Shown here piece by piece: positions 1-9,198 of a DNA stretch of 29,017 bases. The DNA comes from a virus. The stretch covers positions 1 to 29,017 of IMG/VR virus record IMGVR_UViG_3300023174_000511. One strand, 5' to 3'. The notes below the pieces were generated by a model. It did no database searches and had not been told where the DNA came from. It saw only the letters and a list, made by a program, of their open reading frames with translations. The translations under genes were made by a program, and so were the position numbers. Every line of letters starts with the position of its first letter. The stretch's first letter is position 1.

Positions 1-3000
1 CAAACTTACATGCGCGATTTAATCAATAATTTTATTTTTACAAATACACAGGCCACTCCGCTATATGGACAAAACATAGTTCCGCAAGTATTCATCAATG
101 GTGCCAATGCAGAATCAGGTGCAAGCACACGAAATACAGCAGAATGGTTGATTCTTCGTAATGTTATTTTAAATGGAACTGGTAGCATCCCTGCAAAGGT
201 CAATGGTGTTAGTGCTGTTAAACTGTTGGGCAAATACGACAGCAGTGAATTGCTACTGATCACAGACACAAACAATGGTAAAATCCTTTACAACTTTGCT
301 GATAATGCAAATACCATCGGACTAGAATATAAAACTGGTGTAAGCAGCGGTGACGGACAGCCTTTGAGTGATCTAGATTTTCCAACATGGTATAACACTC
401 AAGACGGTATTACCACAATTACCTTTAGCCAAGATACAACCAATTTAACAGCAACATCTGTAATACAGATATTTGTTGAAGAACCCAGTCAACAGATTCG
501 TCCTTGGGAATTTGGCACAGATGCTATCGAACGTATGCGTGTTGCCGCTCCACAGGCCATGCTTGACGCTGACTTTGAGTACGGACTACAGCCTACCAAA
601 TGGCAGGCAATAGGTTTACAAAGAAGTATTCCGTCGTTGTATGAAATTCCGGGAACTGACACCGGCGTACTCAACGTAATTACAGATGCATCAGTAAACA
701 CTGGTAGCTTTGGATCATCATTGATTACAGTGACCACTAACGGTCCTCATGGATTCAGCATTGGAACTCCAATCACTATCAGAGGCATGAGTAGTGGAGT
801 TTCTGGCTTTGCAAGAGCAGAAGGTAGTTTCTTGGTAAACTCGGTGCCAAGTCCTAATTCGTTCACCTACTATTCATCCAGTAAGGTTGGCACAACCAAC
901 GGAGAGATATTATATACCAGTTCGGTTCAATTGAGACAAGCAGGATTCTACACAGGTGCATCAATTGGTACACCAACATTTAGTGTAGCCAGTAATGGTT
1001 CCAACGGTTCTATTACCACCCAATTTATCACAGCGGCTGGTGCGACCGGTATTGCCTATTCTGGAACAGCACCTAGTGCAGGTTCTCCAATCAGCGGCAG
1101 TCCAGCGATTACCCCAGGTACGTTTATTGGCGGTACTGTAGGTGCTGGTACAGTTAGCGCAAGGATGTTGACCAGTACAGTTAGTGGAGCAAATACCTAT
1201 ATTGACCTTGTTGATACTACTGGAGTGCAACAAGGTATGATTGTTGATGGCGGCTCGAGTACAGCCAGAACTATCACTTCGGTAGAAGCACAGCGAGTAT
1301 ATTTAGACGGCCTATTCAATAGAAGTTTAACAGGTTCAAATAAAACAACCACGTTGGTTTCCGGAACAAATGATCCATCAATTGGTGTCAATGCAAGATT
1401 TGAAGTATCAAGATCTGCCGGTGTATACACAGCACAAGGTAGAATTGACAGCGCCAGTAACGGACAAAACTATAGAGTCAGTGATCAAATTCTAATTCCG
1501 GGTACTTCAATGGGCGGTCAAAGTCCCGCTAACGATTTAACTATCACAATCACCCAGGTGGATAGCGGCGGAACAATTACTGGCTTTAATACCGCAGGTA
1601 CTTCAATTAGTGGTGGTGGAACATATACTGGAGTGTTACAAGATAGTACATCAGGTGCAGGCGGCGGCTCTACTCTTGATGTTGTTAGAACAGGCGGAAC
1701 TGGCGCCTATAACATCACTCTCAGCGATGGTGGATCTGGTTATCAAAGTGGCGATATTGTAACTTTTGCAGGAACAAGTTTTGGCGGGTCGAGTCCAGCA
1801 AACGATATCATAATAAACGTACAAGGTGTTTCGTTTGGAACAAATGCTATTGTAGACTACACCGTTCAAGGTACTCCTATTGGAGCTTCAGGAAATCAAA
1901 CATACAGCGGAGTAGGTGGTAATAATGTTGCACCTGGTGGATCAAATGCAGTGTTTACTATTATCAGCGACAATGGAGTGTATTCTGCAACACCAACTAC
2001 ACCTGGTACTGGATATATTCTTGGAAATCGAATCAAGGTATTGGGAAATATAGTAGGAAACTCATCCCCATTAAATGATGTGATGCTAGTGGTCAGTGGC
2101 ATCACTACAGGTGGAGCAATCACCGCGGTAACAGCAACAGGCTCAGTATATGTTGGCGATCCAATTGTGGTATATCCAGCATTGACATTGAGTGATCCAA
2201 CTACTGCCAGTATTGCTGCAAATACCCTATTGAATACAGGTGCTATTGCAACCATCGAAATAAACTTTGCTAATAATCACGGACTAGTTCCGGGGGCTGC
2301 ATTATTGACGTCTATTACTTCACGCCCAGATCCAGCGTTTGCTGCAACTACAAGAACGCTATCGCAAGCAGCAACTTGGAGTTCAGTAACAGCAGGAAGT
2401 GGAAGATTCGTTGCTGTTGCAACAGGATCAAACCTATCAATTTATTCTGATAACGGACAAACATGGAGTAACGGTGGTAACTTACCAGCCACTGCTACAT
2501 GGACTTCTGTGGCAGCTGGTTTTGATAACGGCGGAACAGGCACTAGATATTATATGGCAGTTGCATCAGGCGGCACAGCCAGTGCATGGTCAACAGATGG
2601 TACAGGTTGGACTTCAACTGCGCTACCAGCTTCTGGTAACTGGAGTTCTGTGGCCTACTATAACGGATTTTGGGTAGCTGTTGCATCAGGCGGCACAGCC
2701 AGTGCATATTCTATCAATGGTAAAACATGGACAGCCGGTGGCGCACTACCAGCTACTGCTACATGGACCAGCGTAAGTGGTGGACTAATCGGATCATTGG
2801 CCTACTTTGTGGCAGTTGCATCAGGTGGTACAACAGCCGCATACTCGTTTGATAACGGTGTTACATGGACTTCAGCAGCATTGCCACAGAGTGTGAACTG
2901 GAGTTCTGTAGCTTATGGTAACTCAAGATTCGTGGCCGTTGCCAATGGTACTACTGTAATGGCATATTCAACAACAGGTACTACATGGGTGCAAGGAGCG

Positions 3001-5532
3001 ATGCCTACCAGCGGTGCTTGGACTTCAATAACATTTGGCGATGAAAACTTCCTTGCAGTAATGAGCGGTACAACCAGTGCGGCAACTTCATTCGATGGAA
3101 CTGGTTGGGTGTCAAGAACAATGAACACCAGTGCAACTTGGTCAAGCGTTAGTTACAACAACTATTCTGGTCTTGGCATATTTCCAGTTGTTGGTAACGC
3201 TACTAATTCTAACTCACTAGTGCTAACTTCTGCCAACCACGGTCTAGCATCAGGGCCATTTATTGTTACTGCTGTACCAACATTGACTTCTATTAGATAC
3301 GCTGCAAGATCAACAGGTACTATCACGGTAAGTACACCAATTAGTGGCGTAGTATATACTCGACCAGATACATTCTTCCAACATCGTCCGTTTGACGGTG
3401 GTGTACAACTAGGTACAGGTGGCCCACAACACGGTGCGCAGGCAGTTCGTCAAAGTAAAAAATATATTCGTTACCAGTCTGGTAAGGGCATTATGTATAC
3501 CACCGGTGCGCTATTTGCTCCAAGTTATAACTTGGCCAGTGCAACATCAACAGGCCTAACCATAAACAGTTTGATCACTTATACAACAGACGATACTGAT
3601 CACGGATTACAACCAGGCTCTACAATTGAAATCTTTGGTTTTACCACATTTGAATTCAACGGATCCTTTGTTGTTGAAAGTATCAAAGATTCAAGAGCAT
3701 TCCGTGTGCGGGCAACTGCTATTTTAAACACAACTACTGCAATTATTGGTAACGATGCTAGAGTGGTTGTTAAAAATTGGCATGGCGCCACTGTACGTGC
3801 AGGAGCATTTGATGATCAAAACGGATTGTTCTATCAATTCGACGGACAGCGATTGTCAGTTGGCAAACGCTCAAGTACTTTCCAATTGGCAGGTACAGTA
3901 ACATGCCAGCCTAACGCAAACGTGGTAACAGGAGCAGGAACACGTTTCCAAGATCAATTGCACGTGGGCGATAAAGTGGTGTTGAGAGGAATGAGTCATA
4001 CTGTAACAGCTATTCCAAGTCAAACACAGCTATTCTTTGCACCTGACTATAGAGGCAATACAACAGCAGTTGGTGCAAAACTTTGTTTGACTCAAGACAC
4101 CCTAATTCCGCAACAAGACTTTAACTTAGATACTGGCGACGGAAATGGACCAAGCGGCTATAACATTTTACCAACAAAGATGCAGATGATCGGTATTCAA
4201 TACTCATGGTACGCTGCTGGATTTATTGAGTTTATGCTAAGGGGTGCCGATGGTAAGTTTGTGTTCTTGCACAGAATACGTAACTCCAACATCAACTTTG
4301 AAGCGTACATGCGTACAGCTAACTTGCCAGTTAGATACGAAGTTCAAAACGAAGGTGCTAAATCTTGGTTGCGAACAGCAATCGGAAATTCAGATACTGT
4401 GTTGACATTGGCCAACACCTATTGGTTCCCAACTAGCGGAACAGTATATGTTGATAACGAAATTATTTCTTATACAGGTAAATCAGGTGATCAACTAACT
4501 GGTTGCTCTAGAGGTACCACTTTCACTAACTATTCTGCCGGTTCAAATAGAACTTACACAGCAGGTGGTGCAACCAGTCACGCTGCTGGCGCAGGCGTAA
4601 TTTTAATCAGCGTTACAATTAGTCCAGCAATTAGCCACTGGGGTAGTGCGTTGTTGACAGACGGTCGATTCGACGAAGATCGCGGCTATTTGTTTACCTA
4701 TGCTGCTACTGGTATTAGCATCAGTACAACAAAAACAACAGCGTTCATGATTCGATTGGCACCAAGTGTGTCTAATGCGTTGACTGGCGACCTAGGCGAT
4801 AGAGACTTGTTAAACAGAGCGCAATTGTTGTTGCAACAAATTGCTGTAACTGCTGAAACAAGTACAGGTGGTATCGTTATTGAAGGAGTGTTAAACCCAC
4901 AGAACTATCCAACAGATCCGGGCAGAGTTACATGGGCTGGCCTATCGGGCGTTGCAGCAGGCGGTCAACCAAGTTTTGCGCAAATTGCACCGGGCGGTAA
5001 CGTTGACTGGGCCAGCGGTGCATCACAGACAACAAAAACTGCTACAACAGCAACAGGTAATACACAGACTAAAACCAACTTCTTGTATTTTACACAAGCA
5101 AGTTGGGAAGCGTGTGGAGCAGTTTTAGGTACTGAGGTGCAGGACGTTACCAAGTTCCCTGCTGGTACTCGTGTGTCTAGAATCCAAGGACCTGCGGAAT
5201 ACGTTGCAACTAATACTGGTTTGGAATATCTAGTGACGTTTACACAGAACTCAAATGCTACTAATATTCCTGGTGCATCAAACGTAACATTCTTATTTGG
5301 TGTTCCACCTTATGCACTACCAGGCGAACAGGTATTCTCGTTCATTAGTAATCCTGGACAGGGTACAGAAAGTTTGGATCTAAGTGGATTGAAAGAATTG
5401 ACCACAACTGCGTTAGGTGGTCGAGGAGCTTTTCCAAATGGTCCAGATATTTTAGCTATCAACGTTTATAAAACATCCGGCACAGCAGTTTCAGGAAATA
5501 TTATTCTCCGTTGGGGCGAAGCGCAGGCGTAA
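1..5532 (+). CDS. Giant virion structural protein, 5' end outside window
   Basis: The reading frame is open to the left edge. The first ATG (base 10) has no room for a ribosome site, so this is probably the 3' part of a longer gene; at least 1843 residues are present. The protein is Gly/Ser/Thr-rich with no membrane segment, typical of a tail fibre, baseplate-periphery or adhesin-like virion protein. It has a conserved-looking N-terminal part, three tandem repeats of about 84 residues (about bases 1387-2180), six to seven W-[ST]-S-V repeats like beta-propeller blades (about 2371-3230), and a C-terminal part ending RWGEAQA. From memory the N- and C-terminal parts resemble the large structural protein of marine T4-like phages, while the propeller looks like an insertion. 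It converges on the minus-strand genes and overlaps the first by 32 bp. The exact virion location cannot be read from sequence. Confidence 0.8.
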   Translation, partial: QTYMRDLINNFIFTNTQATPLYGQNIVPQVFINGANAESGASTRNTAEWLILRNVILNGTGSIPAKVNGVSAVKLLGKYDSSELLLITDTNNGKILYNFADNANTIGLEYKTGVSSGDGQPLSDLDFPTWYNTQDGITTITFSQDTTNLTATSVIQIFVEEPSQQIRPWEFGTDAIERMRVAAPQAMLDADFEYGLQPTKWQAIGLQRSIPSLYEIPGTDTGVLNVITDASVNTGSFGSSLITVTTNGPHGFSIGTPITIRGMSSGVSGFARAEGSFLVNSVPSPNSFTYYSSSKVGTTNGEILYTSSVQLRQAGFYTGASIGTPTFSVASNGSNGSITTQFITAAGATGIAYSGTAPSAGSPISGSPAITPGTFIGGTVGAGTVSARMLTSTVSGANTYIDLVDTTGVQQGMIVDGGSSTARTITSVEAQRVYLDGLFNRSLTGSNKTTTLVSGTNDPSIGVNARFEVSRSAGVYTAQGRIDSASNGQNYRVSDQILIPGTSMGGQSPANDLTITITQVDSGGTITGFNTAGTSISGGGTYTGVLQDSTSGAGGGSTLDVVRTGGTGAYNITLSDGGSGYQSGDIVTFAGTSFGGSSPANDIIINVQGVSFGTNAIVDYTVQGTPIGASGNQTYSGVGGNNVAPGGSNAVFTIISDNGVYSATPTTPGTGYILGNRIKVLGNIVGNSSPLNDVMLVVSGITTGGAITAVTATGSVYVGDPIVVYPALTLSDPTTASIAANTLLNTGAIATIEINFANNHGLVPGAALLTSITSRPDPAFAATTRTLSQAATWSSVTAGSGRFVAVATGSNLSIYSDNGQTWSNGGNLPATATWTSVAAGFDNGGTGTRYYMAVASGGTASAWSTDGTGWTSTALPASGNWSSVAYYNGFWVAVASGGTASAYSINGKTWTAGGALPATATWTSVSGGLIGSLAYFVAVASGGTTAAYSFDNGVTWTSAALPQSVNWSSVAYGNSRFVAVANGTTVMAYSTTGTTWVQGAMPTSGAWTSITFGDENFLAVMSGTTSAATSFDGTGWVSRTMNTSATWSSVSYNNYSGLGIFPVVGNATNSNSLVLTSANHGLASGPFIVTAVPTLTSIRYAARSTGTITVSTPISGVVYTRPDTFFQHRPFDGGVQLGTGGPQHGAQAVRQSKKYIRYQSGKGIMYTTGALFAPSYNLASATSTGLTINSLITYTTDDTDHGLQPGSTIEIFGFTTFEFNGSFVVESIKDSRAFRVRATAILNTTTAIIGNDARVVVKNWHGATVRAGAFDDQNGLFYQFDGQRLSVGKRSSTFQLAGTVTCQPNANVVTGAGTRFQDQLHVGDKVVLRGMSHTVTAIPSQTQLFFAPDYRGNTTAVGAKLCLTQDTLIPQQDFNLDTGDGNGPSGYNILPTKMQMIGIQYSWYAAGFIEFMLRGADGKFVFLHRIRNSNINFEAYMRTANLPVRYEVQNEGAKSWLRTAIGNSDTVLTLANTYWFPTSGTVYVDNEIISYTGKSGDQLTGCSRGTTFTNYSAGSNRTYTAGGATSHAAGAGVILISVTISPAISHWGSALLTDGRFDEDRGYLFTYAATGISISTTKTTAFMIRLAPSVSNALTGDLGDRDLLNRAQLLLQQIAVTAETSTGGIVIEGVLNPQNYPTDPGRVTWAGLSGVAAGGQPSFAQIAPGGNVDWASGASQTTKTATTATGNTQTKTNFLYFTQASWEACGAVLGTEVQDVTKFPAGTRVSRIQGPAEYVATNTGLEYLVTFTQNSNATNIPGASNVTFLFGVPPYALPGEQVFSFISNPGQGTESLDLSGLKELTTTALGGRGAFPNGPDILAINVYKTSGTAVSGNIILRWGEAQA
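1387..2180 (+). repeat. Three tandem ~84-residue protein repeats
   Basis: Within the giant structural protein, three consecutive units share the pattern G-x-Y followed by G-x-x-Y-x-x-[SG]-[DN], then a Gly/Ser loop with SP-x-ND (SPANDL, SPANDI, SPLNDV) and a closing hydrophobic strand with a Gly-rich turn. Periodicity is about 84 residues. The units are diverged at DNA level, so this is an old protein-domain duplication, probably of beta-rich modules. Boundaries are approximate. Confidence 0.6.
2371..3230 (+). repeat. Six to seven propeller-like W[ST]SV repeats
   Basis: The segment W-[ST]-S-[VI]-x5-8-F/Y-[VML]-A-V-[AM]-x-G followed by aYS-x-[DN]G-x-[TG]W and an Ala/Pro-rich linker recurs about every 38-45 residues. 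Six clear copies start near bases 2374, 2497, 2638, 2761, 2899 and 3019, with a degenerate seventh near 3139. Spacing and the Trp/Gly pattern match beta-propeller blades of the BNR/sialidase-like type, and six to seven copies fit one closed propeller. An identical 28-nt DNA stretch recurs at 2560-2587 and 2680-2707, so at least one blade pair is a recent duplication or gene conversion. Propeller function (for example glycan binding) is inference. Confidence 0.65.
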
Positions 5533-5806
5533 TCAACTGGTATTGTTTCCAGTGGGCTAGCTTTTCATCTAAATCCTTGCGGTACTTGGCAACTTTGCTA
5601 CGTATCTCAGGGATTTCGCTTGGGATCTTTCCAGTTATAAAAATCTGTTCGTGATATTGATCAAGGTAAACGATTTGATCTTTTAACTTTAACAGAGTTT
5701 CAACTAACTCGGATTGTAAAATAGTATCAGTTACAGCAGAAATTTTGTCTTGATATTGTATAATATCATTTTGTATGCGCTCGTCGTATTGTAATTTAGG
5801 AATCAT
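5501..5806 (-). CDS. Small helical/coiled-coil hypothetical protein
   Basis: A 101-residue charged protein with no recognised family. Most of it reads as amphipathic helix with regular Leu/Ile/Val spacing, suggesting a short coiled coil; there is no signal peptide or membrane segment. Its start lies inside the end of the upstream Nudix-like gene (11-nt same-strand overlap), so it is likely translated by coupling, since I see no clear Shine-Dalgarno. Its 3' end overlaps the end of the giant structural gene antisense by 32 bp. Its place in the gp14-gp15 transcription unit suggests late expression, but function is unknown. The coding call rests on codon-like composition and tight packing. Confidence 0.6.
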   Translation of the reverse strand: MIPKLQYDERIQNDIIQYQDKISAVTDTILQSELVETLLKLKDQIVYLDQYHEQIFITGKIPSEIPEIRSKVAKYRKDLDEKLAHWKQYQLITPALRPNGE

Positions 5807-6176
5807 TTTCTAGCACCAATATAGTTTCAATTTTAGCTCGGATGAGCTGATTATTTAGTGTGGTTTTTAAACCGGTGTGTAGGTTCTTTGGCAGGTTATT
5901 CAAGCTACTCCAACAGATAGTATCTGCTGCCATAGTTAAAAATTCTCCATCTACCACGCATACATAGGTGCCGTATTCAAACCCTTTATCTTCTGATAGA
6001 TAAAGTTCAATAGGTAAAATTCTTCCTTGTTTATATTGAGATAACAATCCTTGAGCATCTTCTAATAAAGCTGCCTGTCTAGGAAATGTGGGCACAGTCC
6101 ATTTAGAATCCTCAAATATCAAAAGGATTCTACCTGTGTTTTTATCAAGAAAAAGTAATCCGGCACGCTGTTGCAT
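5796..6176 (-). CDS. Nudix-fold protein with degenerate Nudix box
   Basis: A 126-residue protein resembling Nudix hydrolases in outline: an opening strand pair (RAGLLFLDK, GRILLIF), a W-x-V-P motif at 26-29 where Nudix proteins have W-x-x-PGG, a helix, then strands and a late LPKNLHTGL segment of the kind that closes Nudix domains. The catalytic box (G-x5-E-x7-REuxEExGu) is not present: after the WTVP there is no GG pair and no RE-x-x-EE helix. It is therefore probably not a classical Mg-dependent pyrophosphohydrolase and may be a binding or structural derivative. It lies directly downstream of gp15, and its start is preceded by TAAGTA at the late-promoter spacing. Confidence 0.6.
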   Translation of the reverse strand: MQQRAGLLFLDKNTGRILLIFEDSKWTVPTFPRQAALLEDAQGLLSQYKQGRILPIELYLSEDKGFEYGTYVCVVDGEFLTMAADTICWSSLNNLPKNLHTGLKTTLNNQLIRAKIETILVLENDS

Positions 6177-6181
6177 ACCTT

Positions 6182-6187
6182 TACTTA
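6182..6187 (-). promoter_or_regulatory. Candidate variant late promoter (TAAGTA)
   Basis: On the minus strand TAAGTA lies immediately after the gp15 TAA stop and is separated by exactly 5 nt from the ATG of the Nudix-like gene, the same geometry as the TAAATA sites elsewhere in the window. It is one base off the core. An AAAGG sits too close to the ATG (about 1 nt) to be a good Shine-Dalgarno. Plausible but weak. Confidence 0.35.
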
Positions 6188-7852
6188 TTAGGGATCTAGG
6201 TCAAGTCTCCAGTAACCTGATTGATATTCACCTTCAAACGATCTTAGCCATTGCTCACCATCCCATGTATATTGAACGCCGGTTTTAGCGTTGGTGATAT
6301 ACATTGAGAAAGATTGGAAATCACTGCTTTGTGTTGGATCATACAAGTTATTAGCTCGAGTAACATTGTTGATCACTCTGAACATGCCATCGTTAAATTT
6401 TACAATATCGCCTTCTTTGTAAACTACGGCAGATTGATTGGCTTCTAGTTTAGAACTAATTTTCCATTCAGGAGTTAGGTCAATCCAAGCTGTCCCTGAC
6501 CATTCAATAATGGCATTAGCCTTGATTACAGCATCGGTTCCGTTGGCGTTCTTCCAAGCATCTGGACCGTCATATCCGTCTCTTGAACTGCCGTCTAACG
6601 GGTCTTGGCCATACAACATAAGTCCGCCAATATTGATGCTGTTGTTTACATCATCTAACACTAGATATCTAACTCCTACATCTCGGCCACCTACACGCTC
6701 TAACGGATTAAATTTATAGGGATCAATGATAGCATCTATGCTAGTACGGCCACCACCACTTGGAGTTTTAGGATTTGTTAAACTGTAAATTACAGAATTT
6801 AACGGACGATGTTCTTGATCTATGCTTACAACCATGTATGTAGGATCAATCGGGTTCACAGTAAATGTTCCCATGATTTCATAACCGCTTGGTTGTCTAA
6901 AATAAATTCTACTAAAGCCAGGACGATATTCTTGTCCATATTTTTGTAGTACTGACTGCCAATCTATTCGATCGCCTTTCTTATAAGGAATGTCTACACT
7001 GCTATTTGACAAATGCACTTCGGTGTTGGCTAATACTGATAAATCGTAGTCGTTTGCTTGACCGTTTGTGCTTTTCAATAGCAATACACCAAAGTCATCA
7101 AACGTGGTAGACGTAGTAGGACTGTTAGGATGCTGTAGACCCATCTCTAATTGATCAATGCCAATCAAACTGCCGTCATCATTAAAAATGTTAGCAATAA
7201 TGTCTTTGACAATTCCAAGTTTTTTAACTTTAGCAGGAGTTGTAACCCAAATAGGCATGTCAAATTCTAAACTGCAAATGTCTATATCTGATTCTGTTCC
7301 CACAGGTATTGTTCTAGAACTAAAATTTAATGTTTTTAAATTTACAACACTTAAACTGGTCCAATCAATATAGTTGTCTGTGGTTTGAATTTCAAAACTT
7401 GGATTAAAAAATACAAGAATTTGTTCTAACAACTGAAGTTTTTGGTCAGTGTTACTGGTCCATATATCAGCTTTCATTGTTAGTTTGTAAGGGGTAGGCA
7501 TTAGTCTTTCTATGGTATAGTTTGCGCCAGGTGTATTGTTATAAACTGCTTCACCGGCATCATTAAAATCATAGCCTCTTTCTCGAATATTGATTTTACT
7601 AACAAAGGTAGCGTCGGCTAATCTTGAGGTATCAAGTTCCATACCTGTGATATAACATGAAATCTTAGGTACAGTTGGCATTTTGTTTTCGCTATTATCT
7701 CTAATAATAGCAGCAACTTGTCTAGTCATGTCGCCGTAGGTCACAGGGATAGTTTGCTGTGCCCCATCGCCTGCTTGCCATTTAAACCCAATAAAAAATC
7801 GCATGAATTGAGTTACATATCTACGTACCTGGCCATCATAGAAAAAATCCAT
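6188..7852 (-). CDS. gp15: Tail sheath stabiliser / tail completion protein gp15
   Basis: The N-terminal ~225 residues carry the gp15 pattern of T4-like phages: an opening FFYDGQVRRYVTQF, a GDMTRQVA and RDNSENKMPT stretch, FVSKINIRERGYD, then ERLMPTPYKLTMKADIWTS and NYIDWTSLSVVNLK, ending in a PIWVTTPAKVKKLG strand. In T4, gp15 caps the tail tube and sheath and joins tail to head. At 554 residues it is about twice T4 gp15 (272): residues ~230-554 are an extension with two W-x-G-x-x-W decoration-like motifs near the C-terminus. The start codon overlaps the gp14 stop (TAATG), indicating translational coupling with gp14. The minus orientation, opposite to gp13, is unusual. Confidence 0.88.
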   Translation of the reverse strand: MDFFYDGQVRRYVTQFMRFFIGFKWQAGDGAQQTIPVTYGDMTRQVAAIIRDNSENKMPTVPKISCYITGMELDTSRLADATFVSKINIRERGYDFNDAGEAVYNNTPGANYTIERLMPTPYKLTMKADIWTSNTDQKLQLLEQILVFFNPSFEIQTTDNYIDWTSLSVVNLKTLNFSSRTIPVGTESDIDICSLEFDMPIWVTTPAKVKKLGIVKDIIANIFNDDGSLIGIDQLEMGLQHPNSPTTSTTFDDFGVLLLKSTNGQANDYDLSVLANTEVHLSNSSVDIPYKKGDRIDWQSVLQKYGQEYRPGFSRIYFRQPSGYEIMGTFTVNPIDPTYMVVSIDQEHRPLNSVIYSLTNPKTPSGGGRTSIDAIIDPYKFNPLERVGGRDVGVRYLVLDDVNNSINIGGLMLYGQDPLDGSSRDGYDGPDAWKNANGTDAVIKANAIIEWSGTAWIDLTPEWKISSKLEANQSAVVYKEGDIVKFNDGMFRVINNVTRANNLYDPTQSSDFQSFSMYITNAKTGVQYTWDGEQWLRSFEGEYQSGYWRLDLDP

Positions 7853-9165
7853 TATTCGTCCGCCTTAGGTCTTAGAGCCTTTGAAAGACTCTGTTTCTGT
7901 TTAACAACTTTATCGTTGATTACTGAAGTAGTTGGATTGTTGATAAATCCACCTTTTTGTGTTTGTCGACTGTCCTTGCCTTCAAACCTATTTCCAGATT
8001 CTGTATCAGACGGTCCTAGATTGCTCATGGTCATACGCACATTGTCCTCAAATTTAACCCAACGTTTGTTGTCCCATCTAAACAATCGATTGGGGAAATA
8101 ATCAGTACGAAGGCAAAATTGTCCTTCGGCCGGCGCCAACGGAAACGATATTCCAGCGGTAAACGAAGTACCATTAGGCGGTTGTCCGTCTGATGTAAGA
8201 TAACCGGAAGGATAGTCATTGTACTCGGGAGTACGTAGCATAGTGCTAGCGGTAGAGCCTACATAGATAGGGATCCTTTGATTGTTTTCGTCTAGAATAA
8301 AATTACCATTGAGGTCAGTCTCAAACAATGGCATTCCGTTTTCGTCTGTTGCTTGAGTTTGCAACGATGCATTGAGCGTAATATTGTCCGCTGAAACTAA
8401 ATTGGTTTCTCCTGTTGCTAGATCTTTTTGTATTGTATAATAGCGAGTATTATCTAGACCGCTCTTAGGTGCATCAGCTTCTGCTTGATCAAGAACTGCA
8501 GAAGTAATTTGCATTTCTTTTTCGTAAGTTGACATAATATCACGCAAGGTGTTATTAGTAGAGTTACCGTTTGAATCTGTTTGAACTTGATCAAGTATGT
8601 CTTTGAATTCTTGACTGTCAACTAACGGTTTGCACTTTGCACGATACAAATGTGGATACCATGTTACAGAAAATCCTTCTGCTGCACGATTGATTTCTTC
8701 TACTACATAAAATCTTTTTAATGCAAATTGTAGATCGTTTAATGCATACTCATCTTTTAAATGAGGGAGCTCAAATACATCTCCTGCTATTATTTTACGA
8801 CCAATTTTTTCAACAGTATCGTTGATATGAAAAGTGATAAACACTGTGTCGTTTTGTAAGAACAGTCCAAATTGACTTAGATTAAAGTCAATATCTTGTA
8901 AATTATAAACGCCCCTCAACTGATAAACATCCGGATCGTATTTTCGATCTCTATTTTCTAAAAATAATAGATCTTGAATTTGTGTAGGATTTGTAGAAGA
9001 ATATTCAGGAGTGCTTGGAGTGTTTCCTTGAATAGAATTGCCAGGCCCTAGATACTTGTGTACAAGCACATCCGTGCCACCTACTTGGAACATCTCCCAA
9101 ATGGTTTTATCTATAAATTTGTAGTCATTGCCCTTTTCGGGACGGTATAAGCTGAGTCTTGGCAT
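7852..9165 (-). CDS. gp14: Neck protein gp14
   Basis: Begins MPRLSLYRPEKGNDYKF and contains VGGTDVLVHKYLGP and a DLLFLENRDRKYD stretch, the conserved N-terminal face of gp14 in marine T4-like phages; gp14 forms the neck ring between head and tail with gp13. The longer open frame (from 9225) would start inside gp13, so I place the start at 9165, where a TAAATA late-promoter core lies just upstream on the minus strand. The protein is 437 residues against 256 in T4. Residues ~345-385 contain a P-x-EG-x-F-x-LRTDY...LFRWD-x-x-RW motif also seen in gp18. It is coupled to gp15 by a 1-nt stop/start overlap and runs divergently from gp13 across 33 bp. Confidence 0.82.
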   Translation of the reverse strand: MPRLSLYRPEKGNDYKFIDKTIWEMFQVGGTDVLVHKYLGPGNSIQGNTPSTPEYSSTNPTQIQDLLFLENRDRKYDPDVYQLRGVYNLQDIDFNLSQFGLFLQNDTVFITFHINDTVEKIGRKIIAGDVFELPHLKDEYALNDLQFALKRFYVVEEINRAAEGFSVTWYPHLYRAKCKPLVDSQEFKDILDQVQTDSNGNSTNNTLRDIMSTYEKEMQITSAVLDQAEADAPKSGLDNTRYYTIQKDLATGETNLVSADNITLNASLQTQATDENGMPLFETDLNGNFILDENNQRIPIYVGSTASTMLRTPEYNDYPSGYLTSDGQPPNGTSFTAGISFPLAPAEGQFCLRTDYFPNRLFRWDNKRWVKFEDNVRMTMSNLGPSDTESGNRFEGKDSRQTQKGGFINNPTTSVINDKVVKQKQSLSKALRPKADE

Positions 9166-9172
9166 AGTAGTA

Positions 9173-9178
9173 TATTTA
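9173..9178 (-). promoter_or_regulatory. Late promoter core (TAAATA) for gp14-gp15
   Basis: The minus strand reads GGTAAATATACTACTATG: TAAATA, then 7 nt, then the gp14 ATG. This matches the T4 late -10 box TATAAATA read by gp55/gp33/gp45-modified RNA polymerase. The expected transcription start is about 2 nt before the ATG, leaving almost no leader and no room for a Shine-Dalgarno. Confidence 0.65.
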
Positions 9179-9187
9179 CCGCTACGA

Positions 9188-9193
9188 TAAATA
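9188..9193 (+). promoter_or_regulatory. Late promoter core (TAAATA) for gp13
   Basis: The plus strand reads GATAAATAACAGTATG, with TAAATA exactly 5 nt before the gp13 ATG. With T4 spacing (box at -13 to -6) transcription would begin on the A of the ATG. It is arranged back-to-back with the gp14 promoter within 33 bp. Confidence 0.68.
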
Positions 9194-9198
9194 ACAGT

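Noticed and set aside
5536-5553. Hairpin ACTGG/CCAGT after the giant structural gene
   Set aside because: Only 5 bp with an 8-nt loop and no T tract nearby; it also lies in coding sequence of the minus-strand gene. Not a convincing terminator.
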